Part shown: positions 1 to 7,103 of the stretch, one piece after another
How positions within the stretch are numbered: the first letter of the stretch is position 1
Layout: the number at the start of each line of letters is the position of its first letter
Source of the DNA: Prevotella sp.
GTDB lineage: Bacteria > Bacteroidota > Bacteroidia > Bacteroidales > Bacteroidaceae
Direction of reading: 5' to 3'
Length of the DNA: 37,588 bases
Assembly: GCA_016901395.1 (NCBI GenBank)
Contig: JAEAMQ010000018.1
Coordinates: forward strand, 1 to 37,588
Program-made: the position numbers and the translations under genes
The notes under the pieces: generated by a model
Seen by the model: only the letters and a program-made list of their open reading frames with translations
What the model was told of the DNA's origin: nothing
Databases searched by the model: none

Positions 1-298
1 CAGATAGCTCGCGCGATGTTTTGTAATTCCGCAGAGGTTACGCTATTCGCTACACGGTGGCATTTCTGTAGCAATGTAGGGACTTGCCCCGTGCAAGTCC
101 GCAACGACATAGCCCTCTTGCAGGTATATCCCCCTGTGGCAAAAGGAGAATGGAGATATTCTCAGATAAACCTTGCGGAGCAAGGAAGAAAGATATTGTG
201 CGATGAGCATTTACCATGCGCGAGCCAAAAGAAAAGATATTCTCCGGATATTCTGAGATGCCGCAAAGCGGCGCGGAGAAAAAGCATCTTACTATTGA
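1..298 (-). repeat. Structured interspersed repeat, copy A (inverted)
   Basis: This stretch is the reverse complement, with scattered differences, of the two copies at 4161-4508 and 4509-4852. It begins within a few bases of the pepP stop codon, so it forms the 3' flank of that gene, and it runs off the left window edge. Three short hairpins are visible: 80-100 (GGACTTGC/GCAAGTCC, 5-nt loop), 171-185 (CCTTGC/GCAAGG, 3-nt loop) and 260-272 (GCCGC/GCGGC, 3-nt loop). The heptamer GAATATC or its complement recurs several times. The short reading frames across it carry no recognisable protein and are not kept as genes. No transposase is present, so it looks like a non-autonomous or extragenic structured repeat. 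The family is not one I recognise. Confidence 0.85.
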
Positions 299-299
299 A

Positions 300-2081
300 C
301 TAAATCTCCTTTGTCGCCTCGCGCAACCATTCCTGCTCCTCATGGTCGAGATGGGGGGCGAGTTCGGTGTAGACACGGCGGTGGTAGGCGTTAAGCCAAG
401 CGAGTTCCTCGGGCAGGAGTTCCTCACGGATGATGGGTGTGGTGTCGATGGGACAGAGCGTGAGGGAGTCGAACTGGAGGAAGCGTCCAAACTCGGTTTC
501 CATGTAAGGCGTGATGAGTAGCGTGTTCTCCGTGCGCACGCCAAACCGTCCGGGCAGGTAGAGGCCAGGCTCATCGGTGAGCGTCATGCCCGCCACAAGG
601 GGCGCAGGCATATATTCCATGCGTATCTGATGGGGTCCCTCGTGCACGTTGAGATATGACCCGACGCCATGTCCCGTGCCGTGGAGATAGTTCAATCCCT
701 CGCGCCACATCGCCTCGCGCGCCAAGATGTCAAGTTGGGTGCCACTCGATCCCTCGGGGAATTTGCAGAGTTCCAGTTGGATGTGGCCCTTGAGCACGAG
801 CGTATAGACATGGCGTTCCTCGTCGGTGAGAGGCCCGAGGGCGATGGTGCGGGTGATGTCGGTGGTGCCGTCCTGATATTGCGCCCCACTGTCGAGCAAC
901 AGCAGTCCGCGCGGTTCCACGGGGATGTCGGTCTCGGGCGTGGCCTCATAGTGCACGATGGCCCCATGTTTGTCATAACCGGCGATGGTGTCGAAACTGA
1001 TGTCACGGAACAACGGCTGTTCGGCACGCAGCGCGGTGAGCTTGCGGTCGATGGAAATCTCGGTCTGCCCACCAGCTTCCACCGCCGGTTTCAGCCACCG
1101 CAGGAACTTCACCATCGCAATGCCGTCCTTCAGCATCGCACTGCGGTAGCCCCGGATTTCAGTATCGTTTTTTTTTGCTTTCATCGCCGGGATGGGCGAT
1201 GCGAGTCTCACGATTTCCTTCGTGTGCACCTGATGGTAGAGCGTGTAGCACGTCTCCACCGGGTCGAGGAGTATGTTGTATTCAAAATAGTCGGCCAATC
1301 CCTGTTTCACCTCGTCGTATTCGGCCAGTCTCACGCCCTCGGCAGCAAGATAAGCCTGCACCTCTGGCGTGATTTTCACCTTGTTGCAATAGAGCGTGGC
1401 ATCCTTGCTGCTGATGAGCAGATAGGCCACAAACACGGGGTTGCAATGCACGTCGCTGCCCCGCAGGTTGAGCGTCCACGCTACATCGTCGAGTGCCGAC
1501 ACGAGCATGCCGTCGGCGTGAACCTCACGCAGGGCCTTGCGGATGCGCCCAATCTTCGACGATGCAGTCTCGCCGGCATACTCCATCGGTTGGATAATCA
1601 CCTTGTCTGTGGGGATGGCAGGTCGGTTGCGCCATATCACGGCCAGCGGATCGAAGTTGGTGCGCACCGTGATGCCACCCTCGTGACGCAGGTCGGCGAT
1701 GAGCGCCTCCACGTTTTGCGTGCCATAGACCATGCCGTCGACACCCACCTCGGCACCATTCTTCTCGCGCAGTTCCTGTCCGAGCCACTGCGCGATGGTG
1801 GGGGTACCCTCTATCTTCAGCTTCATCAGCTGAAACTCCGTACCCTTGAGCTGGTCGGCCGCAGCCAGGAAATACCGGCTGTCGGTCCACAGTGCCGCAC
1901 TCGTCATGGTCACCACGGCGGTGCCGGCCGACCCGGTGAACCCACTGATCCACTCCCGTCCTTTCCATCTGTCGGGCGTATATTCGCTGTTGTGGGGGTC
2001 GGTACTCGGGAAGATAAAGGCATCGAGGTGCTCCCGCTCCATCACTTCCCTCAAATCTGATAATCTCTGCTGAATATTCAT
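300..2081 (-). CDS. pepP: Xaa-Pro aminopeptidase, M24B family (three-domain type)
   Basis: Cytosolic metallopeptidase that removes an N-terminal residue preceding proline. The protein has 593 residues if it starts at the ATG whose first base is 2081 (MNIQQRLSD). A more upstream ATG at 2141 would add 20 non-conserved residues and lies upstream of the promoter, so I reject it. Two N-terminal creatinase-like domains (about 1-300) precede the pita-bread catalytic domain (about 305-530) and a C-terminal extension, as in eukaryotic XPNPEP1 rather than the shorter E. coli PepP. The expected dinuclear metal ligands are all present: D397 and D408 (LLLDSGAQYQDGTTD), H471 (HGTGHGVG), E504 (TDEPGLY) and E518 (VRTEN). 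It is monocistronic and divergent from mdh. The symbol is by family; pepP and pepQ naming varies. Confidence 0.93.
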   Translation of the reverse strand: MNIQQRLSDLREVMEREHLDAFIFPSTDPHNSEYTPDRWKGREWISGFTGSAGTAVVTMTSAALWTDSRYFLAAADQLKGTEFQLMKLKIEGTPTIAQWLGQELREKNGAEVGVDGMVYGTQNVEALIADLRHEGGITVRTNFDPLAVIWRNRPAIPTDKVIIQPMEYAGETASSKIGRIRKALREVHADGMLVSALDDVAWTLNLRGSDVHCNPVFVAYLLISSKDATLYCNKVKITPEVQAYLAAEGVRLAEYDEVKQGLADYFEYNILLDPVETCYTLYHQVHTKEIVRLASPIPAMKAKKNDTEIRGYRSAMLKDGIAMVKFLRWLKPAVEAGGQTEISIDRKLTALRAEQPLFRDISFDTIAGYDKHGAIVHYEATPETDIPVEPRGLLLLDSGAQYQDGTTDITRTIALGPLTDEERHVYTLVLKGHIQLELCKFPEGSSGTQLDILAREAMWREGLNYLHGTGHGVGSYLNVHEGPHQIRMEYMPAPLVAGMTLTDEPGLYLPGRFGVRTENTLLITPYMETEFGRFLQFDSLTLCPIDTTPIIREELLPEELAWLNAYHRRVYTELAPHLDHEEQEWLREATKEI

Positions 2082-2110
2082 GGGACATTTAATTTGTAAA
2101 ACAGACATGG

Positions 2111-2141
2111 CAAAGATAGCGGTTTTAAGAATAAACAACAA
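2111..2141 (-). promoter_or_regulatory. Promoter of the aminopeptidase gene
   Basis: Read on the minus strand, TATCTTTG at 2118-2111 matches the Bacteroidota -7 consensus TAnnTTTG. A TTG in an A/T-rich run at 2141-2139 gives the usual ~20 bp spacing. Transcription would start near 2104, about 23 bases before the start at 2081. This placement supports the shorter start codon. Confidence 0.7.
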
Positions 2142-2181
2142 ATTAAAAACGAATAAATAGTGAGTTCAACTTAATTTTTAG

Positions 2182-2189
2182 TAACTTTG
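2182..2189 (+). promoter_or_regulatory. Promoter of mdh (-7 element)
   Basis: TAACTTTG is a perfect match to TAnnTTTG. The -33 region is weak (a TTC-like triplet near 2164). Transcription from about 2196 would give a leader of roughly 80 bases before the ATG at 2278. The element lies back to back with the pepP promoter, about 65 bp apart. Confidence 0.7.
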
Positions 2190-2277
2190 CATTCATGTCA
2201 TGCGGAGGCTCCGGATGTCTCTCTCACCCCCTTCAAAAACGGAATATCTTATAATTAATACACTTAATATTGTAGTT

Positions 2278-3270
2278 ATGAACTATTTAACAAACGACAA
2301 ACTTCTTATCGTAGGTGCCGGTGGCATGATCGGCTCTAACATGGTACAGAGCGCTTTGATGCTCGGCCTTACTCCCAACATCTGCCTGTATGACATCTAT
2401 GAGCCGGGTGTTCACGGCGTGTTCGACGAGATGCAGCAGTGCGCTTTCCCCGGTGCCAACATCACTTACACCGTAGATGCTGAGGAAGCCTTCACAGGTG
2501 CCAAATTCATCATCTCTTCTGGTGGTGCTCCCCGTAAGGAGGGTATGACCCGTGAGGACCTGCTGAAGGGCAACTGCCAGATCGCAGCCGACTTCGGTGA
2601 GAATATCAAGAAGTATTGTCCCAGCGTTAATTTCGTTGTGGTGATCTTTAACCCCGCTGATGTTACCGCTCTTACCGCCCTGATCCACTCTGGTCTGAAG
2701 GCCAACCAGCTCACCTCTCTCGCTGCCCTCGACTCCACTCGTCTGCAGCAGGCTCTCGCTCTGGAGTTCGGTGTTCAGCAGGATAAGGTTACCGGCGCTC
2801 ACACATACGGTGGTCACGGCGAGCAGATGGCAGTTTTCGCTTCTCAGGTGAAGGTAGACGGCAAGCCTCTCTCTGAGATGGGTCTCTCTGCCGAACGTTG
2901 GGAAGAGATCAAGCACCACACCGTACAGGGTGGCTCCAACATCATCAAGCTCCGTGGCCGCAGCTCGTTCCAGAGCCCCGCTTATGTAGCTGTGAAGATG
3001 ATTGAGGCTGCTATGGGTGGTGAGAAGTTCACCTTGCCTGCAGGCTGCTACGTCAACGACGAGAAGCTGGGCTTCAAGAATGTGATGATGGCTATGCCTA
3101 CTACCATCGACACCACTGGTGTTCACTATGTGGCTCCTCAGGGCACTGCCGACGAGATGGCATCTCTCAATGCTTCCTACGAGCACCTCTGCAAGATGCG
3201 CGACGAGATTGTTGGTCTCGGCATCGTTCCCGCAGTGGCTGACTGGAAGAATGACAACGCCAACCTCTAA
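2278..3270 (+). CDS. mdh: Malate dehydrogenase (NAD-dependent, LDH/MDH superfamily)
   Basis: Interconverts malate and oxaloacetate with NAD(H) in the cytosol; in Prevotella-type metabolism it mainly serves the reductive branch to succinate. The protein has 330 residues from the ATG at 2278 (MNYLTNDKLL). The in-frame ATG at 2200 would add 26 residues without family character, so it is not used. An N-terminal Rossmann motif IVGAGGMIG (11-19) is followed by the substrate loop GGAPRKEGMTRED with R86 and R92, which is diagnostic of malate over lactate specificity. N125 (FNPAD), R155 (DSTRL) and the catalytic H180 (GGHGEQ) complete the site. It is monocistronic, with strong hairpins right behind it. 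Confidence 0.95.
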   Translation: MNYLTNDKLLIVGAGGMIGSNMVQSALMLGLTPNICLYDIYEPGVHGVFDEMQQCAFPGANITYTVDAEEAFTGAKFIISSGGAPRKEGMTREDLLKGNCQIAADFGENIKKYCPSVNFVVVIFNPADVTALTALIHSGLKANQLTSLAALDSTRLQQALALEFGVQQDKVTGAHTYGGHGEQMAVFASQVKVDGKPLSEMGLSAERWEEIKHHTVQGGSNIIKLRGRSSFQSPAYVAVKMIEAAMGGEKFTLPAGCYVNDEKLGFKNVMMAMPTTIDTTGVHYVAPQGTADEMASLNASYEHLCKMRDEIVGLGIVPAVADWKNDNANL

Positions 3271-3281
3271 GACACTATCAT

Positions 3282-3312
3282 ATCGGTCGACAGCATCATT
3301 CCGTCGACCGAT
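3282..3312 (+). terminator. Hairpin directly behind mdh
   Basis: A perfect 10-bp stem, ATCGGTCGAC (3282-3291) with GTCGACCGAT (3303-3312), starts 12 bases after the mdh stop. It is followed by only a short T-rich stretch (TTTCTT), so it is either a weak terminator or an mRNA 3'-end stabiliser. Confidence 0.65.
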
Positions 3313-3322
3313 TTCTTATCTC

Positions 3323-3385
3323 ATAAGGATTACCCACCATGCTTCTGCCTACGGCATGGGCTGGTGGGTAATCCTTATTTTTTGC
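3323..3385 (+). terminator. Strong Rho-independent terminator of mdh
   Basis: A perfect 17-bp stem, 3323-3339 paired with 3362-3378, is followed by ATTTTTTG and a further T-rich run. The stem is unusually long for an intrinsic terminator. With the hairpin at 3282-3312 it makes a tandem stop for mdh transcription. Confidence 0.85.
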
Positions 3386-4160
3386 CTTTTTGTTTTTGCA
3401 AAAATCTCTTAGTCCTGTATTGCCAAGATATTCTGAAGGCATCTTGGTCCAATCATCCCTTGCATCCCTTTGGGAGAACACCATGTCCAAGGCGCATCAA
3501 CTAATTATATATTATTGTATAAGGTGCGCGGTATTCCCGTTTTATCTGTTGGCCAAAGAAAAGTATTGTTGCGTTCATTGCGTTTATGGCGAGAGGAATT
3601 TTCTCACGAAAGTTATGGAAAGCGGAAAAATGTTCCGCGTGAAAGAGTAGAGACTATGCTGTTGCGTGCATTCACGAGGGGTGTCCATACAGGGTGTGAA
3701 ACACAGGTGATTATCAATTCATTTGCGGTTACTGCCGAACCGCTGTGCGATTCGATAGTAACCGCAAAGGGGGCTGAACACGACGGGTTGAGTAGGGGAA
3801 AAGTGGCATGAAAACACGGGATTTTTGTTGTCCACAAAAGACACAAAAACGACAGTCACCCTCATTTTGTGTCATGTTTCATCGGGCCATCTCAGATGGC
3901 CAAATCCACAGACAAATGCTTCTTGGCACGATTGCACTCCCGTCGTCTTTAGGTTTTCTCACGGAAATTTCGGAAACAACGGAAACACGTTCCGAGTGGA
4001 TAAAGCCTGAAAATAATTAGTGAAATTCGTAGTTGATAGATTATGGCATAGGGTGAGCGGGTTTCCGTTTCATCCGCCGGCCGCTGGCGGCCCTTGGTGG
4101 AATCGAAATGTGCCGGATGGTTCTGTTTCTTCCGTTTCATCCGTTGTTCAAAAAATACAG
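3386..4160. other. Gene-free intergenic region with small palindromes
   Basis: I see no credible gene in this stretch: reading frames are short, low in complexity and have no recognisable domains. It holds several palindromic signals. A core GCGTTCATTGCGTTTATGG at 3571-3589 is shared with the repeat units further right. A hairpin GCGGAA-5nt-TTCCGC lies at 3622-3638 with a diverged copy at 3980-3994. A 12-bp inverted repeat TTTGCGGTTACT/AGTAACCGCAAA lies at 3722-3768. A 9-bp inverted repeat GACACAAAA/TTTTGTGTC lies around 3839-3872. The segments after 3600 and 3955 (TTCTCACG followed by GGAA-rich sequence) resemble each other and look like a second, diverged repeat family. Confidence 0.6.
3722..3768. 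repeat. 12-bp inverted repeat
   Basis: TTTGCGGTTACT (3722-3733) and AGTAACCGCAAA (3757-3768) are perfect complements separated by 23 bases. No gene lies beside it. Role unknown; it could be a terminator remnant or part of a repeat element. Confidence 0.6.
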
Positions 4161-4508
4161 TTGCGTTAATGGCGAGAGGAATTTTCTCCGCGCTGCTGCG
4201 CAGCATCTCAGAATATCCGGAGAATATCTTTTCTTTTGGCTTTCGCATGGTAAATGCTCATCGCACAATATCCTTTTCTCTTGCTCCGCAAGGTTTATCT
4301 GAGAATATCTCCATTCTCCTTTTACCAGAAGAAAACAATGAAGGGAATATGTCTATCAGAGGGCTTTGTTGTTGCGGACTTGCACGGGGCAAGTCCCTAC
4401 AAGAGCAAGAGTCCTGCCACCGTGTAGCGAATAGCGTAACCTCTGCGGAATTTCAAAACGCCGCGCGAGCTATCTGTGCCATCGGCACCATCTGCGAGAG
4501 AATAAATA
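4161..4508 (+). repeat. Structured interspersed repeat, copy B
   Basis: First of two head-to-tail units of about 345 bp. It opens with a variant of the core GCGTTCATTGCGTTTATGG (here partly deleted) and GCGAGAGGAATTTTCTC, and carries the same three hairpins as copy A. These are GCTGC-TGC-GCAGC (4192-4204), CTTGC-TCC-GCAAG (4280-4292) and GGACTTGC-5nt-GCAAGTCC (4376-4396). It ends in the shared tail CGCGCGAGCTATCTGTGCC followed by CTGCGAGAG. The first hairpin differs from copy A by paired changes that keep the stem. No protein is recognisable in it. Confidence 0.85.
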
Positions 4509-4852
4509 GCGTTCATTGCGTTTATTGCGAGAGAGCTTCCTCCGCACCACTGCGTGGCATCTCAGAATATCCAGAGAATATCTTTTTCTGTGGCTGGCGT
4601 GGTGGAAAATGCTCATCGCAGAATATCGTTCATCCTTGCTTCGCAAGGTTTATCTGAGAATATCTCCATTCTCCTTTTACCACAGGGCTATATACCTGCA
4701 AGAGGGCTATGTCGTTGCGGACTTGCACGGGGCAAGTCCCTACATTGCTACAGACCTACCACCGTGTAGCGAACAGCGTAACCTCTGCGGAATTTCAAAA
4801 CACCGCGCGAGCTATCTGTGCCATCTGCGGCATCTGCGAGAAATTAAAAATT
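4509..4852 (+). repeat. Structured interspersed repeat, copy C
   Basis: Second head-to-tail unit, starting with the intact core GCGTTCATTGCGTTTATTGC at 4509. Hairpins are CCAC-TGC-GTGG (within 4546-4558), CCTTGC-TTC-GCAAGG (4634-4648) and GGACTTGC-5nt-GCAAGTCC (4729-4749). Between hairpins 2 and 3 it is closer to copy A (it keeps the TATACCTGCAAGAGGGCTATG stretch in sense) than to copy B, so the tandem pair is not a very recent duplication. Confidence 0.85.
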
Positions 4853-4882
4853 GCGTTCATTGCGTTTATGGCGAGAGAGCAT
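4853..4882 (+). repeat. Partial third unit of the tandem repeat
   Basis: The core GCGTTCATTGCGTTTATGG followed by CGAGAGAG recurs at 4853-4882 exactly where a third unit would begin, then homology stops. It may mark the true unit boundary of the repeat. Confidence 0.7.
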
Positions 4883-4948
4883 TTGTTCAGAATAACTTTC
4901 ATGCTACCCATATTCTGAGGCTCATCACATGAAAATCCCATCAAATAT

Positions 4949-4979
4949 TTGTTTAATTGAAAAATAAGCAGTAATTTTG
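4949..4979 (+). promoter_or_regulatory. Promoter of rpsU
   Basis: TTG at 4949-4951 and TAATTTTG at 4972-4979 are separated by 20 bp, a good fit to the Bacteroidota primary sigma consensus. Transcription would start near 4986, leaving a leader of about 59 bases. Confidence 0.75.
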
Positions 4980-5044
4980 CACCGCAATTTGTGGCATTGT
5001 CCCCATTTGCAAGGTATTACATTAAAAATTTAAACCAAAACAAA

Positions 5045-5236
5045 ATGATTATTGTACCCGTAAAGGATGGTGAGAACATCGAAAGAGCTCTCAAGAAGTT
5101 CAAGAGAAAGTTTGAAAAGACAGGTGTGGTGAAGGAGCTTCGCTCTCGTCAGCAGTATGACAAGCCATCTGTCTTGAAGCGTCTCAAGATGGAACATGCC
5201 GTCTACGTACAGAAACTGCGTCACGAGGAGGAATAA
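5045..5236 (+). CDS. rpsU: Small ribosomal subunit protein bS21
   Basis: A 63-residue, highly basic protein starting MIIVPVKDGENIERAL, the typical Bacteroidota bS21. It binds the 30S platform near the anti-Shine-Dalgarno end of 16S rRNA. In Bacteroidota structures, bS21 together with bS18 and bS6 hides the anti-SD, which explains the general lack of SD sequences in this phylum. The ATG at 4991 would add 18 residues with no family resemblance, so 5045 is chosen. The sequence before the start (AAACCAAAACAAA) is A-rich with no SD, in contrast to the SD-bearing rpsU genes described for some other Bacteroidota. It has its own promoter and is followed by the recombinase gene after 85 bases. Confidence 0.95.
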   Translation: MIIVPVKDGENIERALKKFKRKFEKTGVVKELRSRQQYDKPSVLKRLKMEHAVYVQKLRHEEE

Positions 5237-5252
5237 AAACTCCGCGAAAAAT

Positions 5253-5283
5253 TTGGTAGTTTAAATTAATTTCTGTATATTCG
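5253..5283 (+). promoter_or_regulatory. Possible promoter of the xerC-hpf pair
   Basis: TTG at 5253-5255 and TATATTCG at 5276-5283 are spaced 20 bp apart. The -7 element deviates from TAnnTTTG at one position. A small inverted repeat GTCGA/TCGAC (around 5295-5308) lies in the leader. Read-through from rpsU is equally possible. Confidence 0.45.
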
Positions 5284-5321
5284 TTGCCGAAAAGGTCGAG
5301 TAATCGACGTTATGGCAGCGT

Positions 5322-6206
5322 ATGACAATGATTGAAGAATTTTTGAACTATCTGCAGTTTGAGCTTCGGCGCTCACCACTGACGGTAAAAAGCTATTCGG
5401 AGGATCTGAATGCCTTTGAAGTTTTTTTCAAAGATTCGAACGATCAACTCACATGGGAGTCGGTAGACTCCGATGTCATTCGTAACTGGATGGAGAGTAT
5501 GATGGATAAAGGAAACAATGCGACAAGCGTGAACAGAAGGTTGTCGGCGTTGCGTTCCCTTTATCGTTTTGCACTCTCCCGAGGTGTGGTCAGCCAAGAC
5601 CCAGCGCGCCGCATTGAAGGCCCTAAGAAGGCCAAGCCGCTGCCCCAATTTCTCAAAGAGAACGAGATGGACAGGCTGCTTGATGATGCGGAGTGGGGAA
5701 CATCATATAAAGAAGTGCGTGCGCGTACTATTATAATGACGTTCTATGAGACGGGAATGCGATTGGCCGAATTGATTGGGCTGGATGACAGTGCCGTAGA
5801 CTATGTCAACCATCAGTTGAAGGTCACCGGCAAGGGCAGCAAGCAGCGCATCATTCCTTTTGGAGCTGAACTGGAGGAAAATCTCAAACGATTTTCGGTA
5901 CAGCGAGACCGGGAGGTGTTGCGTGAGGACGAGGCCCTTTTCGTCACCGATAAAGGACGACGCATGACGCGCGAGCAGGTGCGTGCCGAGGTGAAGCAAC
6001 ACCTTGCGCGAGTTTGTACGTTGAAGAAACTTTCGCCGCATGTGCTTAGACACACCTTTGCCACGTCGATGCTCAATCATGGTGCTGGAATAGAAAGTGT
6101 AAAGAGGCTGTTGGGACATGAAAGTGTCTCTACGACGGAGATATACACTCATACCACCTTCGAACAGCTTAAGCGAGTGTATCATGAAGCCCATCCAAGG
6201 GCATGA
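5322..6206 (+). CDS. xerC: Tyrosine recombinase XerC/XerD type
   Basis: Site-specific recombinase of 294 residues, expected to resolve chromosome dimers at dif with its partner Xer protein during division. The N-terminal SAM-like core-binding domain (about 1-90) includes the LTVKSYSEDL segment. The catalytic domain (about 105-290) has the complete active site: R147 (TGMRLAEL), K171 (TGKGSKQR), H240 and R243 (SPHVLRHTFAT), H266 (LLGHESVS) and nucleophile Y275. The length and the place between rpsU and hpf in a housekeeping block point to the cellular Xer enzyme rather than an integrase of a mobile element. An alternative ATG six bases downstream (MIEEF) is equally plausible. Whether it acts as XerC or XerD cannot be decided here. 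Confidence 0.9.
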   Translation: MTMIEEFLNYLQFELRRSPLTVKSYSEDLNAFEVFFKDSNDQLTWESVDSDVIRNWMESMMDKGNNATSVNRRLSALRSLYRFALSRGVVSQDPARRIEGPKKAKPLPQFLKENEMDRLLDDAEWGTSYKEVRARTIIMTFYETGMRLAELIGLDDSAVDYVNHQLKVTGKGSKQRIIPFGAELEENLKRFSVQRDREVLREDEALFVTDKGRRMTREQVRAEVKQHLARVCTLKKLSPHVLRHTFATSMLNHGAGIESVKRLLGHESVSTTEIYTHTTFEQLKRVYHEAHPRA

Positions 6207-6234
6207 GTTTAACCTTTAAAAAATGGAGGTAACT

Positions 6235-6537
6235 ATGGAAGTTAAGATTCAGTCGATCAAATTCGACACTACCGAGAAGTTACAGGCGTTCATCGAGAAG
6301 AAGGTCGCCAAGTTGGAAAAATCATTTGAAGACATTCAGAAAGTAGAGGTGCAATTAAAAGTTGTAAAACCTGCCACTGCTCTAAATAAGGAAACCAGTA
6401 TTACCGTGGCAGTGCCGGGAGGTGGTCCGCTCTTCGTGACGAAGACCTGCGACACCTTTGAAGAGGGCACAGATCAGTGTATAGATGCCCTGCGGGTACA
6501 ACTCGAAAAATTCAAGGAAAAATTGAGAAATCATTGA
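6235..6537 (+). CDS. hpf: Ribosome hibernation promoting factor, short HPF/RaiA family
   Basis: A 100-residue protein (MEVKIQSIKFDTTEKLQ) that binds the decoding region of the 30S subunit in slow growth and promotes inactive 100S or stabilised 70S ribosomes. It has the beta-alpha-beta fold pattern of the family and ends at the short-HPF length, without the C-terminal dimerisation domain of long HPF. Two in-frame starts exist, 6223 and 6235. I choose 6235 because GGAGGT (6225-6230) precedes it with canonical 5-base spacing and the family normally begins this way. The upstream ATG overlaps that motif, and the two starts look like a diverged 12-base duplication. It follows xerC by 28 bases, so the two are probably cotranscribed. 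Confidence 0.9.
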   Translation: MEVKIQSIKFDTTEKLQAFIEKKVAKLEKSFEDIQKVEVQLKVVKPATALNKETSITVAVPGGGPLFVTKTCDTFEEGTDQCIDALRVQLEKFKEKLRNH

Positions 6538-6555
6538 AAAATTCCTCGAAAAGTT

Positions 6556-6585
6556 TTGGGGATTAAAAAATAAATAGTATCTTTG
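6556..6585 (+). promoter_or_regulatory. Promoter of the tRNA-tuf operon
   Basis: TTG (6556-6558), 19 bp, then TATCTTTG (6578-6585): an essentially perfect Bacteroidota promoter about 50 bases before the first tRNA. A 7-bp inverted repeat (6585-6591 with 6624-6630) spans the likely start site and could fold the short leader. Confidence 0.8.
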
Positions 6586-6637
6586 CAGCCGTTTTACAAC
6601 AAGTCCTACTTTAGGTCGCTAAGCGGCTGCGGGATAT

Positions 6638-6711
6638 GCCTCTTTAGCTCAGTTGGCCAGAGCACGTGATTTGTAATCTCGGGGTCGTTGGTTCGAATCC
6701 GACAAGAGGCT
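6638..6711 (+). tRNA. tRNA-Thr (anticodon TGT)
   Basis: Cloverleaf of 74 bases. Acceptor GCCTCTT pairs with AAGAGGC, the D arm is GCTCAGTTGGCCAGAGC, the anticodon loop is centred on TGT, and the T arm contains GGTTCGAATCC. CCA is not encoded. Confidence 0.95.
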
Positions 6712-6756
6712 CTCCCGACATACGACAGAGGTTTTTGTAAAACGCAAAGACATAGA

Positions 6757-6839
6757 GGGTGGTTACCAGAGTGGCCAAATGGGGCAGACTGTAAATCTGC
6801 TGGCTCTTGCCTTCGGTGGTTCGAATCCATCACCACCCA
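6757..6839 (+). tRNA. tRNA-Tyr (anticodon GTA)
   Basis: Class II cloverleaf of 83 bases with a long variable arm. Acceptor GGGTGGT pairs with ACCACCC. The anticodon stem GCAGA/TCTGC encloses CTGTAAA, giving GTA. The T loop is TTCGAAT. CCA is not encoded. Confidence 0.95.
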
Positions 6840-6863
6840 CTTCTTCAGTCCAAGACTGTAACT

Positions 6864-6936
6864 GCGGAAATAGCTCAGTTGATAGAGCACTAGCCTTCCA
6901 AGCTGGGGGTCGCGGGTTTGAGCCCCGTTTTCCGCT
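6864..6936 (+). tRNA. tRNA-Gly (anticodon TCC)
   Basis: Cloverleaf of 73 bases. Acceptor GCGGAAA pairs with TTTCCGC, and the anticodon loop CTTCCAA gives TCC. The T loop is TTTGAGC instead of the usual TTCRANY form, a small irregularity. CCA is not encoded. Confidence 0.93.
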
Positions 6937-6944
6937 CGAAATTT

Positions 6945-7016
<72 letters not shown>

Positions 7017-7103
7017 CCACTTCTTGTCTGACTAAATCTGGCAGAAGAAAAACTAAATCATACACTGATTATATTTAATTTATTATAATAAAAAAGTAAA
7101 GCT

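Noticed and set aside
669..2060. Long plus-strand frame of 463 codons opposite pepP
   Set aside because: It is the antisense shadow of a GC-rich gene with intact catalytic residues; its translation is His/Val/Gly-rich with no domain.
3470..3811. 113-codon frame in the mdh-rpsU gap
   Set aside because: No domain, no promoter or start context, and it crosses palindromes and repeat cores.
4094..4657. 187-codon frame across the tandem repeats
   Set aside because: It runs through repeat units B and C, repeats parts of itself (SEYPENIFSFG / SEYPENIFFCG) and has no family resemblance.
5322..6206. Integrase of a mobile element
   Set aside because: Length, complete Xer-type motifs and position between rpsU and hpf fit the housekeeping Xer recombinase; no att sites or element genes are near.
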